Shown here: piece after piece, positions 45,401 to 53,565 of the stretch
Position numbering within the stretch: the first letter of the stretch is position 1
Layout: each line of letters begins with the position of its first letter
DNA from: Oscillospiraceae bacterium
Lineage (GTDB): Bacteria > Bacillota > Clostridia > Oscillospirales > CAG-272
DNA: 64,000 bases
NCBI GenBank assembly: GCA_015064445.1
Contig: SVSE01000001.1
Coordinates: forward strand, 124,001-188,000
Reading direction: 5' to 3'
Made by a program: the position numbers and the translations under genes
The notes under the pieces: generated by a model
Seen by the model: only the letters and a program-made list of their open reading frames with translations
Databases searched by the model: none
Told to the model about the DNA's origin: nothing

Positions 45401-45875
45401 AACCTCTCGCACCGTTAAGCAAACCAAAAAGAAGGAAAATATGGCTTTTATAACTGTTGAAGATGCAACCGGTGAGGTTGAGGTCATTGTTTTTCCGACC
45501 TTTTATGAAAAGTATGCTGATGTGCTTGTGGTTGAAAATGTTGTTTCTATTACCGGAAATGTAAGTGTAAGAGAGGATGAGCCTTGTAAGATATTATTGG
45601 CAAATGCCGAAAATGTAATTCAGAACTCGGATTTCCAAGAAAAATCGTCTAAGAAATCGAAGCTTTACCTAAAGGTAAACTCGATGAAAGCACCTGTTGT
45701 AAAGGAAATAACAAAGCTTTTAAAGGACTTTTCTGGCGATTCTGAAATTATTTTCTATGATTCTCAAACAAAAAAGTATGTAAAGGCAACTGAGCTTTCA
45801 ATATCTGTAAACGAGCAGATTTTGAGCATATTAAAATCAATTTTGGGAGAGGAATCGGTAATTTATAAGGAATAA
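42411..45875 (+). CDS. dnaE: DNA polymerase III alpha subunit, DnaE type
   Basis: Replicative polymerase; in Firmicutes it extends primers before handing over to PolC. 1154 residues. PHP domain first (HLHLH at 6-10, SEYSLLDGACKI, AITDHGNMFG), then the C-family polymerase palm with GRGSGAGSLVAFLLG and MPDIDTDFCYERRDE carrying D406, D408 and D410, and KKASVMEQERSEF in the fingers. A helix-hairpin-helix and OB-fold (KVTIVGIITSRTVKQTKK; VTVEDATGEVEVIVFP) lie at the C-terminus. No exonuclease domain, as expected. Ribosome site AAAGGAG; followed by a terminator. Confidence 0.97.
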   Translation: MSGFVHLHLHSEYSLLDGACKIKEIPKLVKSLGQDAVAITDHGNMFGVVEFYKACKAEGIKPIIGCEVYLAPGSRFERARVNDISYSHLVLLAKNEIGYKNLSFLVSAGFTEGFYVKPRIDIELLKAHSEGLVCLSACLSGFIPKSIILGDLNGAEKHVRLMQSIFGKEDFYLEMQNHGIEEEIVVNEALFDLSEATGAKIVATNDVHYLKNDDAEKQLILMSVQTNTTKSNNSNIAFKTSEFYLKSDDEMRFAFKNCPQICDVTLEIADKCNFEFDFDKIRLPKFPIENGLTSSEYLRSLTYKGFKNKVDNSLICFSDEHTEEQYEQRIEYELEIINKMGYNDYFLIVWDFINYAKSNSIPVGPGRGSGAGSLVAFLLGITDVDSIKFDLLFERFLNVERVSMPDIDTDFCYERRDEVIEYVKSKYGADHVAQIVTFGTMAAKAAIRDVGRVLEMPYAQVDMISKMIPFGASLAEALEQNKELKKLYDNEDEIRELIDTSMSIEGLPRHASTHAAGVVITEEPMFDNIPLSVNGGMVVTQYAKDAIEQLGFLKFDFLGLRYLTIISDTEKLIRKKNPNFNIETIDFSDKDVYKLLSSGRTDGVFQLESAGIKQVLMQLQPDRFDDIIACIALYRPGPMDSIPDYIERRHSQGKIQYKTPLLEPILRSTYGCIVYQEQVMQMCVKIAGYSYGHADIVRRAMSKKKASVMEQERSEFIKGALNNGISEPVANELFEEMLGFAKYAFNKSHAVAYAVIAYRTAYLKVKYPKEYYASLITSVLGNISKTNEYIDECEKLNIHVLPPDVNKSDVNFSIDETNIRFGLLALKNVGRSFISAIVKERELNGSYKSFEDFVFRLKSADINKRQIESLIKAGAFDSLGKKRSQLMSKYEEIVDSATNLSRTTAHGQTDIFSMMNDGSDKDILPQFEYPDLEEFSKKELLMFEKEVSGIYFSGHILDSYSKHITKISPINVIDITGNEEKESAYKEKDKVTIVGIITSRTVKQTKKKENMAFITVEDATGEVEVIVFPTFYEKYADVLVVENVVSITGNVSVREDEPCKILLANAENVIQNSDFQEKSSKKSKLYLKVNSMKAPVVKEITKLLKDFSGDSEIIFYDSQTKKYVKATELSISVNEQILSILKSILGEESVIYKE

Positions 45876-45904
45876 AAATCGGCGCAAGCCGATTTTTATT
45901 TTTT
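45874..45904 (+). terminator. Intrinsic terminator after dnaE
   Basis: AAAAATCGGC, GCAA loop, GCCGATTTTT, then ATTTTTTGC. Overlaps the stop codon. Confidence 0.9.
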
Positions 45905-45989
45905 GCAAAAAGTGTAATTATATGAAAAATAAAGTTGAATTTATAAAAGCTTCTTTTCAAATAATATTTTTGATAGAAAGGAGGTTTTT

Positions 45990-48209
45990 ATGCAAAAGAA
46001 AAAACATAGTGTTGGAAAAATAGCGCTTATTTCTATGCTGATTCTTTTTTTGTTGTTGTTTTCATTTGTTCTTTATGTTTATTTTGGACTAAATAGAGAA
46101 ATTGATTTGTCTCTTATAAGGACAGGTGGATCGTCAGTTACGAGAGTTTACGCGTTTGAAAGAGAAAATGGTGTTGTAGATGTAGAAAATCCAGTGGAGC
46201 TTGAGGAAGAAAGGATTTTTTACAAAAATAGTGAATGGTGCTCGTTTTATGATATGCCCAAAAATCTTATAAACGCTTTTATAGCGGTTGAAGACCATAA
46301 ATTTTATGAGCATAATGGAGTTGACTGGCCGAGAACGATTAAAGCCACGATGAATTATTTGTTTAAGCTTGAAAAAACAAGCTTTGGTGGCTCTACAATT
46401 ACTCAACAGCTTATAAAAAACCTCACAGGAGATGATAAACCGACACCCAAAAGGAAGCTTGAGGAGATTTTTAGGGCAATAAATCTCGAAAAGGATTTGG
46501 GCAAAAATGAGATTTTGGAGCTTTATTTGAATGTTGTATATCTTTCGCAAAATGCATATGGTGTGCAAAGCGCCTCAAGGCTTTATTTTGCCAAGGATGT
46601 TAGAGATTTGTCATTGGCAGAGTGTGCAACGCTTGCGTCTATCGTAAAAAGTCCTGTAAAATATGATCCATACACGAATCCCGAAAACAACGAGAGCAGA
46701 CGAAAAATAATTCTTGATATGATGCTTTCGTATGGAATGGTGACAAAAGAGGAATACGACGAGGCTGTAAGTGAAAAAATAGAGATTGATTCAAGTATTG
46801 AGGTCGAGAGAACGAGTGGCGTTTATTCGTGGTTTACAGAAAAGCTAATAACAGATGTGGCAAGGGATTTGATGGAAAATTACGATTTGAGCTATGAGGG
46901 CGCTATGACAATGATTAACAAGGGTGGTTTGAATATTTATTCTACCGTTGATGCAAGGATTCAAGAGGCTGTCGATAAGACATTTGAAGGCTATATAGCT
47001 TATTTAAAGCCTCAAAATGGAAAATACCCAGAGGGAGCTTGTGTGGTTTTAGATCCAAATACCTCTGATATTTTGGGAATAGCTGGTGGAGTTGGAAAAA
47101 AGAGTGCAAATAGAATTTTTAATAGAGCAACTGATGCAAAAAGACCTCTCGGTTCGGTTATAAAGCCCCTTTCCGTATATGCTCTTGGTATAGAAAATAG
47201 AAATTTCACATATGCAACTCCTTATGATGATACACCACTTATTAGAAACGGAGAGTTATGGCCAAGCAACGCAAGTGGAAGCTATTTAGGGCTTATGAGC
47301 GTGAATTATGCAATCGAGCATTCTATAAATACGGTTGCAGTAAAGGCGCTTTTAGATGTTGGAATCGAAAAATCGTTTGATTTTTGTAAAAATAAGCTTG
47401 GATTTGATCTTAAAGAGTCTGACAAAAACGAAGCTCCACTCGCGCTTGGTCAATTAACAGTGGGAGAGGATCTTTTAAGTGTAACAAATGCATATTCAAT
47501 GTTTGCAAACGGTGGATGCTTGGCAAAGCCAAGAAGCTATTATTATGTAACCGACAATTATGGAAATATGCTTTTGTCAAATGATTACGAAAACGAAAGA
47601 ATTATCGGCAAGGAAACAGCGACCATCATGAATATAATGCTTAAAAATGTTGTAGATAATGGCACAGGAATGGCAGTAACAATAAAAAACAGGTACGAAA
47701 CCTGTGCTAAAACTGGAACCTCAGGAGAGAATGAGGATAAATGGTTTATAGGTTATACTCCTTATTATCTTTGTGGCGTTTGGGTAGGCTATGATGAGCC
47801 GATGAGCATGAGTGGCAGTGCTGGATATGCCTCCTCGCTTTTTGATGCTGTTATGACAAGGGCGCATGAGGGAAAGGATGAGGATGCTGAAATTTTCAAA
47901 TCTAACAATATTATTTCAAGAGAGTTTTGTGTTGATTCAGGAATGATACCGAGTGATCGATGCGCCCTTGATTTGAGAGCTAACAGAATTCAATACGGCT
48001 ATTTTATGGAGGGCACAGAGCCAAAAGATGAGTGCAAGCTACACAAGGATATAATAATTGACGCAAGAGATGGAATGGTAGCAAATGTCAATACCCCCTC
48101 GATTTTTAGGCGCAAAATCGCGCTTGTTGATTATGAAAGAGAAGAAAAATTTGATTTTTTAAATATTTTTGATAGAAAGTATCTTTTGAAATCGAGAGAA
48201 AAGAATTAA
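45990..48209 (+). CDS. Class A penicillin-binding protein (transglycosylase/transpeptidase)
   Basis: Membrane enzyme that polymerises and cross-links peptidoglycan. 739 residues. One N-terminal anchor helix (about 10-35), then a GT51 domain with catalytic E101 in VEDHKFYEHNGVDW and GGSTITQQLIKNL, and a penicillin-binding domain with SVIK (S389), SIN and KTGTSGENEDKW. The C-terminal part with several cysteines (SREFCVDSGMIPSDRCAL; CKLHKD) is seen in clostridial PBP1 proteins. Strong ribosome site GAAAGGAGG. Single gene between two terminators. Confidence 0.95.
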   Translation: MQKKKHSVGKIALISMLILFLLLFSFVLYVYFGLNREIDLSLIRTGGSSVTRVYAFERENGVVDVENPVELEEERIFYKNSEWCSFYDMPKNLINAFIAVEDHKFYEHNGVDWPRTIKATMNYLFKLEKTSFGGSTITQQLIKNLTGDDKPTPKRKLEEIFRAINLEKDLGKNEILELYLNVVYLSQNAYGVQSASRLYFAKDVRDLSLAECATLASIVKSPVKYDPYTNPENNESRRKIILDMMLSYGMVTKEEYDEAVSEKIEIDSSIEVERTSGVYSWFTEKLITDVARDLMENYDLSYEGAMTMINKGGLNIYSTVDARIQEAVDKTFEGYIAYLKPQNGKYPEGACVVLDPNTSDILGIAGGVGKKSANRIFNRATDAKRPLGSVIKPLSVYALGIENRNFTYATPYDDTPLIRNGELWPSNASGSYLGLMSVNYAIEHSINTVAVKALLDVGIEKSFDFCKNKLGFDLKESDKNEAPLALGQLTVGEDLLSVTNAYSMFANGGCLAKPRSYYYVTDNYGNMLLSNDYENERIIGKETATIMNIMLKNVVDNGTGMAVTIKNRYETCAKTGTSGENEDKWFIGYTPYYLCGVWVGYDEPMSMSGSAGYASSLFDAVMTRAHEGKDEDAEIFKSNNIISREFCVDSGMIPSDRCALDLRANRIQYGYFMEGTEPKDECKLHKDIIIDARDGMVANVNTPSIFRRKIALVDYEREEKFDFLNIFDRKYLLKSREKN

Positions 48210-48212
48210 ATT

Positions 48213-48249
48213 AAAAGCCACCTCATATTTTATTGTGAGGTGGTTTTTT
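48213..48249 (+). terminator. Intrinsic terminator after the PBP gene
   Basis: CCACCTCA (48218-48225) pairs with TGAGGTGG (48236-48243), 10-nt loop, then TTTTTT. The 3' arm GAGGTGG could also serve as ribosome site for the gene at 48248. Confidence 0.85.
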
Positions 48250-48778
48250 GAAGAAAATATCTATATGCTCAAGGTTTATTTTGAGAATTAACAAGGAAAT
48301 TAAGATTCTTTGTGCTAAAAAAGCACTTATTTGTGGATTGATTTTTCTTTTTATAGGAATTATAAATTGGATTTTATGCACGAACAGAGTGCGTGTTGCT
48401 TTCTTTTGGGAAATACCAAAATGCGCTATGCCCATTTTTCTCTTATATTTGATTTGGGCGGTGTCATATTTTTTGCTTGGAGTAATGATTTCTGCTTGTT
48501 TTAATGGAATTGAGAGATTTAGGCGACATTTGATATATAAGGACATACTAATTTTGGTGATAATGCAGGTCTTTACATATATTAGCTATGCGTTATTTTT
48601 GGGAGCAAGCGCGCCTTTTTTAGCCTTTTTATCGCTTTTTATTGCATCATTTGCTTGCTTTATCGAGATTATTTGCTTGGGAAAGTACTTTTCCTTGTGG
48701 ACAATATTTTTAGTAATACATTTTTTGTGGTTGCTTTATAACGCGTATGTTTGCTTGGCCTTTTCAATAATTAACTAA
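48248..48778 (+). CDS. TspO/MBR-like five-helix membrane protein
   Basis: 176 residues with five hydrophobic helices. Blocks IWAVSYFLLGVMIS and the last two helices (LAFLSLFIASF; WTIFLVIHFLWLLYNAYVCLAF) resemble TspO tryptophan-rich proteins, which bind porphyrins, though tryptophans are fewer here. The only reasonable start is TTG at 48248, at the T-run of the upstream terminator, with GAGGTGG in the terminator stem as ribosome site, so translation might compete with hairpin formation. I call the family with moderate confidence; a distant unrelated five-helix protein is the alternative. Confidence 0.55.
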   Translation: MKKISICSRFILRINKEIKILCAKKALICGLIFLFIGIINWILCTNRVRVAFFWEIPKCAMPIFLLYLIWAVSYFLLGVMISACFNGIERFRRHLIYKDILILVIMQVFTYISYALFLGASAPFLAFLSLFIASFACFIEIICLGKYFSLWTIFLVIHFLWLLYNAYVCLAFSIIN

Positions 48779-48827
48779 TTGGAATTTTTGAAGCTCATAA
48801 TACATATGATTTCTTGAGGTGATTTGT

Positions 48828-49982
48828 ATGAAGAAAATTAAGAAAATTACAGCTTTATTTTTCATTGTTATTTTTTCTTTTAGCTTGTGTATGAGTGCTT
48901 TTGCGCTTGAAATCAAGGAAACACGGCTTGAGTTAAATGGGAAAAGTGCTATTTTGATGGATGCAACTACTGGAACGGTTCTTTACGAGAATAATGCAGA
49001 CGAAAGACTATCGCCAGCATCTGTTACGAAAATCATGACCTTATTGCTCGTTTTTGAAGCGATAGAAGAGGACACTCTTAAATGGGACGATGTTTTGGTT
49101 GTAAGCGAAAATGCGTCCTCTATGGGGGGCTCACAGGTGTTTTTGGAGCCTGGGGAGAAAATGTCTGTTGAGGATTTGATTAAAAGTGTAATTATTGCTT
49201 CAGCAAACGACGCGGCAGTAACACTGGCAGAGCATGTCGCCGGCAGCGAGGAGGCTTTCATTGAGGCAATGAATAAAAGGGCCGTCGAGCTTGGAATGAC
49301 AAATACAAAATTTGAGAATGCAACTGGTCTTGATGATGACACTGTGGATCACAAAACTACAGCAAGAGATATAGCGATTATGTCAAGAGAGCTTTTGAAG
49401 CATGAAAAGGTAACAGATTATACGACTATATGGATGGACACAATTAGAAATGGAGAATTCGGTCTTACCAACACCAACAGGCTCGTGCGATTTTATAGAG
49501 GAATAACAGGCTTAAAAACAGGTTACACCTCAGGAGCTGGATATTGCATTAGCGCGAGCGCGAAAAGAGATAATACGCATCTTATAGCTGTTATAATGGG
49601 GGCAGAGAGCTCTGATCTTCGTAATGTTTCTGCAACAAAGCTCTTGGATTTTGGTTTTGCAAATTATTCTGTATATTCTGACAAAAGCCTGACAACAGAG
49701 TCGATTCGCGTTTATGGTGGTAAAAGTGATGCTGTGGCTACTACATATGATGAATTCAAGACACTTATAAACAAAGCAAATACAGGAAAAATTGAGTCTA
49801 AAATTGAGATGAATGAATATGTAGAAGCACCTGTTAAAAAGGGTGATGTTGTGGGAAAAATTGTCTATTCTATAAATGGTGAAAACATAGGTGAGACGCC
49901 TGTTTTTTGCGCTGAGGATGTGGAAAAAATAACCTTTCTTGAGTATGCATTTAGAATATTTAAAAGTTTTTTATTAAAATAG
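48828..49982 (+). CDS. D-alanyl-D-alanine carboxypeptidase (class C low-mass PBP)
   Basis: Trims the last D-Ala of peptidoglycan stem peptides on the outer membrane face. 384 residues with a signal peptide (ALFFIVIFSFSLCMSAFA, cleavage likely before LEIKE). Serine motifs: SVTK (S65, K68), SAND, and LKTGYTSGAGYC. The closing part (YVEAPVKKGDVVGKIVY) is the family beta-rich C-terminal domain, and the last stretch IFKSFLLK may bind the membrane. Start at 48828, not the GTG at 48819, because GAGGTGA lies 48816-48822. Related to DacF/PBP5 of sporulating bacteria. Confidence 0.94.
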   Translation: MKKIKKITALFFIVIFSFSLCMSAFALEIKETRLELNGKSAILMDATTGTVLYENNADERLSPASVTKIMTLLLVFEAIEEDTLKWDDVLVVSENASSMGGSQVFLEPGEKMSVEDLIKSVIIASANDAAVTLAEHVAGSEEAFIEAMNKRAVELGMTNTKFENATGLDDDTVDHKTTARDIAIMSRELLKHEKVTDYTTIWMDTIRNGEFGLTNTNRLVRFYRGITGLKTGYTSGAGYCISASAKRDNTHLIAVIMGAESSDLRNVSATKLLDFGFANYSVYSDKSLTTESIRVYGGKSDAVATTYDEFKTLINKANTGKIESKIEMNEYVEAPVKKGDVVGKIVYSINGENIGETPVFCAEDVEKITFLEYAFRIFKSFLLK

Positions 49983-50003
49983 AAAAAAGTTGATTAAAAA
50001 GTG

Positions 50004-50032
50004 TTGAATTTTCGGGACAAATGTAGTAATAT
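50004..50032 (+). promoter_or_regulatory. Sigma-A-type promoter for pgi
   Basis: TTGAAT (50004-50009), 17-bp spacer, TAATAT (50027-50032); the -10 is weak. Confidence 0.5.
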
Positions 50033-50070
50033 TATAAAAGATATTTATATTTGTCTTGGAGGAATCGAAA

Positions 50071-51408
50071 ATGACACTTTCATTGAATGACAAATTCGTT
50101 AAGAATTATGTAACTGAAAATGATATTGAAAATATAAAGAACGAGGTTTATTCAGCGCAGGATACTCTTATGAACAGAAGTGGTGCTGGAAACGATTTTC
50201 TTGGTTGGCTTGACCTTCCTGTTAATTATGATAAGGAAGAGTTCGCGAGAATTAAAAAGGCTGCTGAAAAAATCCAAAAGACCTGCGATATTTTAGTTGT
50301 AATTGGTATCGGCGGCTCATATCTTGGTGCTCGTGCAGCGATTGAGTTTGTTAAGTCTCCTGTTTACAACAATCTTAAAAAGGATACACCTGACATTTAT
50401 TTTGCAGGTAATTCTATTAGTTCAAGCGCACTTGCGGACCTTCTTAAAATTTGTGAGGGCAAGGATATTTGTGTAAATGTTGTTTCTAAGTCTGGAACAA
50501 CTACAGAGCCTGCTGTTGCTTTCCGTATTTTTAGAAATCTTCTTGAAGAAAAGTATGGTAAAGATGGCGCAAAGGAAAGAATCTTTGCTACAACTGACAA
50601 GGCAAAGGGAACACTTAAAAGCTTCTCGGATGACGAGGGATATGAAACATTTGTTGTTCCTGACGATGTAGGTGGAAGATTTTCCGTTCTTACAGCAGTT
50701 GGACTTTTGCCTATTGCAGTTGCTGGAATTGACATTGACGCTATGATGAAGGGTGCAGCAGATGCAAGAACGCAATATTCTGTTTCTAATATTAACAACA
50801 ATGATGCTCTTAAATATGTTGCTATAAGAAATGCTCTTTATAGAAGTGGAAAATCAACAGAAATTCTCGTGTCATATGAGCCAGCAGCACAAATGCTTTG
50901 CGAGTGGTGGAAGCAGCTCTTTGGTGAGAGCGAGGGCAAGGATCAAAAGGGAATTTTCCCATCATCTGTAATTTTCTCAACAGATCTTCACTCACTCGGT
51001 CAGTTTATACAGGATGGTTCGAGAGTTATGTTTGAGACAGTTCTTAACATTAAGAAGTCGAATGATACAATCATTATTCCTGATGATCCTAATAATATTG
51101 ATAAATTGAACTTCCTTTCTGGAAAAGAGCTTGACTTTGTAAATGAAAAGGCAATGCTCGGCACATTGTTTGCACATTCTGACGGCAATGTTCCTAATAT
51201 TGTTATTGATGTTGAGGATAGAAGCGCTTATACATTTGGAAATCTTGTATACTTCTTTGAATATGCTTGTGCGGTTTCTGGATATACTCTTGGCGTAAAT
51301 CCATTCAATCAACCCGGCGTTGAAAGCTATAAGAAGAATATGTTCGCTCTTCTTGGCAAGGACGGATACGAGGAATTGAGAGCAGAGCTCAACAAGAGAA
51401 TGGACTAA
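50071..51408 (+). CDS. pgi: Glucose-6-phosphate isomerase
   Basis: Converts glucose-6-phosphate and fructose-6-phosphate in glycolysis and gluconeogenesis. 445 residues, the Gram-positive length. Blocks [36 protein letters not shown] and [20 protein letters not shown]. The frame opens at a TTG (50056) that lies inside the ribosome site GGAGG; the ATG at 50071 is the better start. The enzyme links the glycogen and starch enzymes at the window start with galE, galM and manA downstream. Confidence 0.97.
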   Translation: MTLSLNDKFVKNYVTENDIENIKNEVYSAQDTLMNRSGAGNDFLGWLDLPVNYDKEEFARIKKAAEKIQKTCDILVVIGIGGSYLGARAAIEFVKSPVYNNLKKDTPDIYFAGNSISSSALADLLKICEGKDICVNVVSKSGTTTEPAVAFRIFRNLLEEKYGKDGAKERIFATTDKAKGTLKSFSDDEGYETFVVPDDVGGRFSVLTAVGLLPIAVAGIDIDAMMKGAADARTQYSVSNINNNDALKYVAIRNALYRSGKSTEILVSYEPAAQMLCEWWKQLFGESEGKDQKGIFPSSVIFSTDLHSLGQFIQDGSRVMFETVLNIKKSNDTIIIPDDPNNIDKLNFLSGKELDFVNEKAMLGTLFAHSDGNVPNIVIDVEDRSAYTFGNLVYFFEYACAVSGYTLGVNPFNQPGVESYKKNMFALLGKDGYEELRAELNKRMD

Positions 51409-51416
51409 AAAATAGT

Positions 51417-51446
51417 AAAAGTAGGCGATTTTTATCGCCTACTTTA
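51417..51446 (+). terminator. Intrinsic terminator after pgi
   Basis: AAAAGTAGGCGAT, TTTT loop, ATCGCCTACTTTA. Confidence 0.85.
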
Positions 51447-51516
51447 TGCTTTATAGTGATTTTTAATGAAAAAATCTTAAAAATGGCAAAAATTTAGACA
51501 ATTTTAACAAAAACTA

Positions 51517-51545
51517 TTGATTTTTTCAAGTGTTTAATGTATAAT
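51517..51545 (+). promoter_or_regulatory. Sigma-A-type promoter for the P-loop gene
   Basis: TTGATT (51517-51522), 17-bp spacer, TATAAT (51540-51545). Confidence 0.72.
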
Positions 51546-51580
51546 TTAATTACAGAAATAATATTCGGGAGGAAACGAAA

Positions 51581-51988
51581 ATGACGAAAATTATTATTGG
51601 AGTAAAAGGAACTGGCAAGACAAAGGTGCTTATTGATATGATCAATTCTGCTCTTAATTCTTCGGACGGTTCTGTTGTATGTATTGAAAAGGGCGATAAC
51701 CTCAGATTACAAGTTAGCCACAAGTGCAGACTTATTAATTCTGATGAATATATGGTAGAAGACGCAGAAGCACTTTATGGATTTATTGCAGGTCTTTTGG
51801 CAAGCAATCACGACATAACAGATATGTTTATCGATGCTACATTTAGAATTTGCAAGAGAGATCTTGGCGCGTTCGAGCAGTTCTTGCTCGAGGCAGACGC
51901 ACTTACAGCAAAGCTTGGTGTAAACCTTGTTATGACTGTTTCAATGCCTGCTGAAAACGCAACCGATACAATCAAAAAGTATCTTTAA
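51581..51988 (+). CDS. Small orphan P-loop NTPase-like protein
   Basis: 135 residues of unknown function. Walker A GVKGTGKT at residues 7-14 and a Walker B-like hhhhD in MFIDATFR (about 86-93). Nothing else matches a known domain I can name. Such small proteins in Clostridia are often given a PilT or twitching label that the sequence does not support. A strong ribosome site (GGGAGG) and its own promoter and terminator point to independent expression. Confidence 0.7.
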   Translation: MTKIIIGVKGTGKTKVLIDMINSALNSSDGSVVCIEKGDNLRLQVSHKCRLINSDEYMVEDAEALYGFIAGLLASNHDITDMFIDATFRICKRDLGAFEQFLLEADALTAKLGVNLVMTVSMPAENATDTIKKYL

Positions 51989-52000
51989 TTAAAAGAATAT

Positions 52001-52031
52001 TGCCCTTGATGAAAATCAAGGGCTTTTCTTT
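52001..52031 (+). terminator. Intrinsic terminator after the P-loop gene
   Basis: GCCCTTGAT (52002-52010), GAAA tetraloop, ATCAAGGGC (52015-52023), then TTTTCTTTTT. Confidence 0.9.
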
Positions 52032-52121
52032 TTGCAAAATATGACAAATTTTGTTATAGTGCATAGTATGATAGGGAAGGCGAGAATATCGTTTCTTCAA
52101 TAAATATAGGAGGTTAACCTT

Positions 52122-52976
52122 ATGCCTGATAACAGACTTTGTCAGTCCTCTCATGGCAAGGAGTGTATATGCATCGATACAAACAGAGTGCTTGATTCCT
52201 GCAGAGATAAGGATTGCTTTGAAAATGTCAAGGTGTATCTCACCGATTTCGGTGAAGAAATAATAGACCGCACCTGTAATATTCGAGTTAAGCATGCAAG
52301 CGTTGTTTGTGCGTATATCGATGTGAACGAGGTTCCTTTTAACAGGGGATTCTATCAGTTGAACATTAAAATATACACAAAAATATGCTTTGAGGCGTGC
52401 ATTAGCCCTTGTAATATTCAGGAGTTTGAGGGAATTGCAGTAGTTGAGAAAAAGGTAATCCTTTTTGGAAGCGAAGGCAATGTAAAGGTTTTCAAAAGTG
52501 AGGTAGGAAAGGGTGGATTCTGTTCAGATGTTCCTTGCCAAGCACCGTCATCTACAAATCTTCCAATTGCAGTTGTTGAAACTGTAGATCCAATTGTTTT
52601 GGATATCAAAATAATTGAACCAAGAGTATTTCCTTGCTGTTGTTGCTGTTGCATAGATGACATTCCCGACCATGTTCGTGGATGCGTTAATGGAAATCTT
52701 TGCGATAGAGATGAAAAATCACTTGTTGTGTCTCTTGGATTTTTCTCGGTCGTTAGAATAGAGCGTCCCGCACAGCTTTTGATAAATGCGACAGAATACA
52801 ATATTCCTGAAAAAGAGTGCATTGTAGCCCCTGAAAACGATCCTTGCAAGCTTTTTAAGGCTATGTCATTCCCGATAAATGAGTTTTCACCACCAACAAT
52901 TAACACATTCCCAGCGTGTGGTCCTTGCCATAATAAGCAGGAGCCACCACATAAGGGCGGTTGCGGTTGCTCATAA
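52122..52976 (+). CDS. Cysteine-rich protein with a six-cysteine run
   Basis: 284 residues, no signal peptide or membrane helix. Many cysteines, including CCCCCC in VFPCCCCCCIDD (about residues 171-176) and a C-terminal CGPCHNKQEPPHKGGCGCS. A repeated beta-rich pattern (VKVYLTDFGEEIIDRTC, VCAYIDVNEVPFNRGFYQLNI) is typical of a conserved clostridial family with no function known to me. In spore formers, cysteine-rich proteins of this kind often belong to the coat or exosporium, but that is only inference. A weak promoter-like ATGACA (52041-52046), 17-bp spacer, TAGTAT (52064-52069) precedes it. Ribosome site AGGAGG. Confidence 0.75.
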   Translation: MPDNRLCQSSHGKECICIDTNRVLDSCRDKDCFENVKVYLTDFGEEIIDRTCNIRVKHASVVCAYIDVNEVPFNRGFYQLNIKIYTKICFEACISPCNIQEFEGIAVVEKKVILFGSEGNVKVFKSEVGKGGFCSDVPCQAPSSTNLPIAVVETVDPIVLDIKIIEPRVFPCCCCCCIDDIPDHVRGCVNGNLCDRDEKSLVVSLGFFSVVRIERPAQLLINATEYNIPEKECIVAPENDPCKLFKAMSFPINEFSPPTINTFPACGPCHNKQEPPHKGGCGCS

Positions 52977-52978
52977 AG

Positions 52979-53010
52979 AAAAAGCTCTTACTTTTGTAAG
53001 AGCTTTTTTA
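52979..53010. terminator. Bidirectional terminator
   Basis: AAAAAGCTCTTAC, TTTT loop, GTAAGAGCTTTTTT. Serves the cysteine-rich gene (plus) and the ABC transporter operon (minus). Confidence 0.9.
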
Positions 53011-53565
53011 TATGTTTATAATTTTGTCGGCATATTTTGATGCTTCGTCCTGATCGTGTGATATAATAAGAACAGTTTTGTTTTTCAAAAGATCGAAAAC
53101 TCTTGGAATGATGCGATTTTTCATATTTTCGTCAAGTGCCGAAAACGGTTCGTCCATTAAGAATAAATCTCCATTATAACAGAGAGCTCTTGCCAAGGAA
53201 AGACGCATTTTCATTCCACCCGACAAGGTGGATGGATAAGAATCCTCCTCGCCGTTAAGCTCAACTATTTCGAGTAAATCATTGATCGACATATAAGAGT
53301 GGTTTTCTATTATTTCAAGGTTTTGTTTAACGGTTAATGCATCAAATAGTCTGGGCTCTTGAAAAACACAGCTTATACGATTGAAATCGCTTGATATTTC
53401 TCCTTTGAATTCCTTGTCAAGTCCTGCAATTATACGCAAAAGAGTAGTTTTACCAGAACCACTTTCTCCCATTATAAAGGTCGTTTTTTGCTCGGGTATT
53501 TCCAAGGAAAAATTATCAAAAATAAGCTTTTCGCCAAAGGATTTATATAAATTTTTAATTTCCAT
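53008..53565 (-). CDS. ABC importer ATP-binding protein, taurine/nitrate type
   Basis: Powers the importer with the permease encoded upstream. 185 residues, short for the family (about 240-260), but all motifs are present: Walker A GESGSGKT (about 34-41), Q-loop in CVFQEPRLFD, signature LSGGM, Walker B LFLMDEPFSALD and H-loop ISHDQDEA. The missing part is the C-terminal end after the H-loop region. Overlaps the permease by 11 bp; last gene of the crp-SBP-permease-ATPase operon. Confidence 0.93.
   Translation of the reverse strand: MEIKNLYKSFGEKLIFDNFSLEIPEQKTTFIMGESGSGKTTLLRIIAGLDKEFKGEISSDFNRISCVFQEPRLFDALTVKQNLEIIENHSYMSINDLLEIVELNGEEDSYPSTLSGGMKMRLSLARALCYNGDLFLMDEPFSALDENMKNRIIPRVFDLLKNKTVLIISHDQDEASKYADKIINI

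Noticed and set aside
52418-52906. 162-codon frame on minus with poly-Gln opposite the six-cysteine run
   Set aside because: The Q-run is only the complement of the cysteine codons; no ribosome site or homology that I can see.
53008-53565. Frameshift causing the short ABC ATPase
   Set aside because: The stop is followed at once by a good terminator and all ATPase motifs are present; a shorter C-terminus is more likely than a broken gene.
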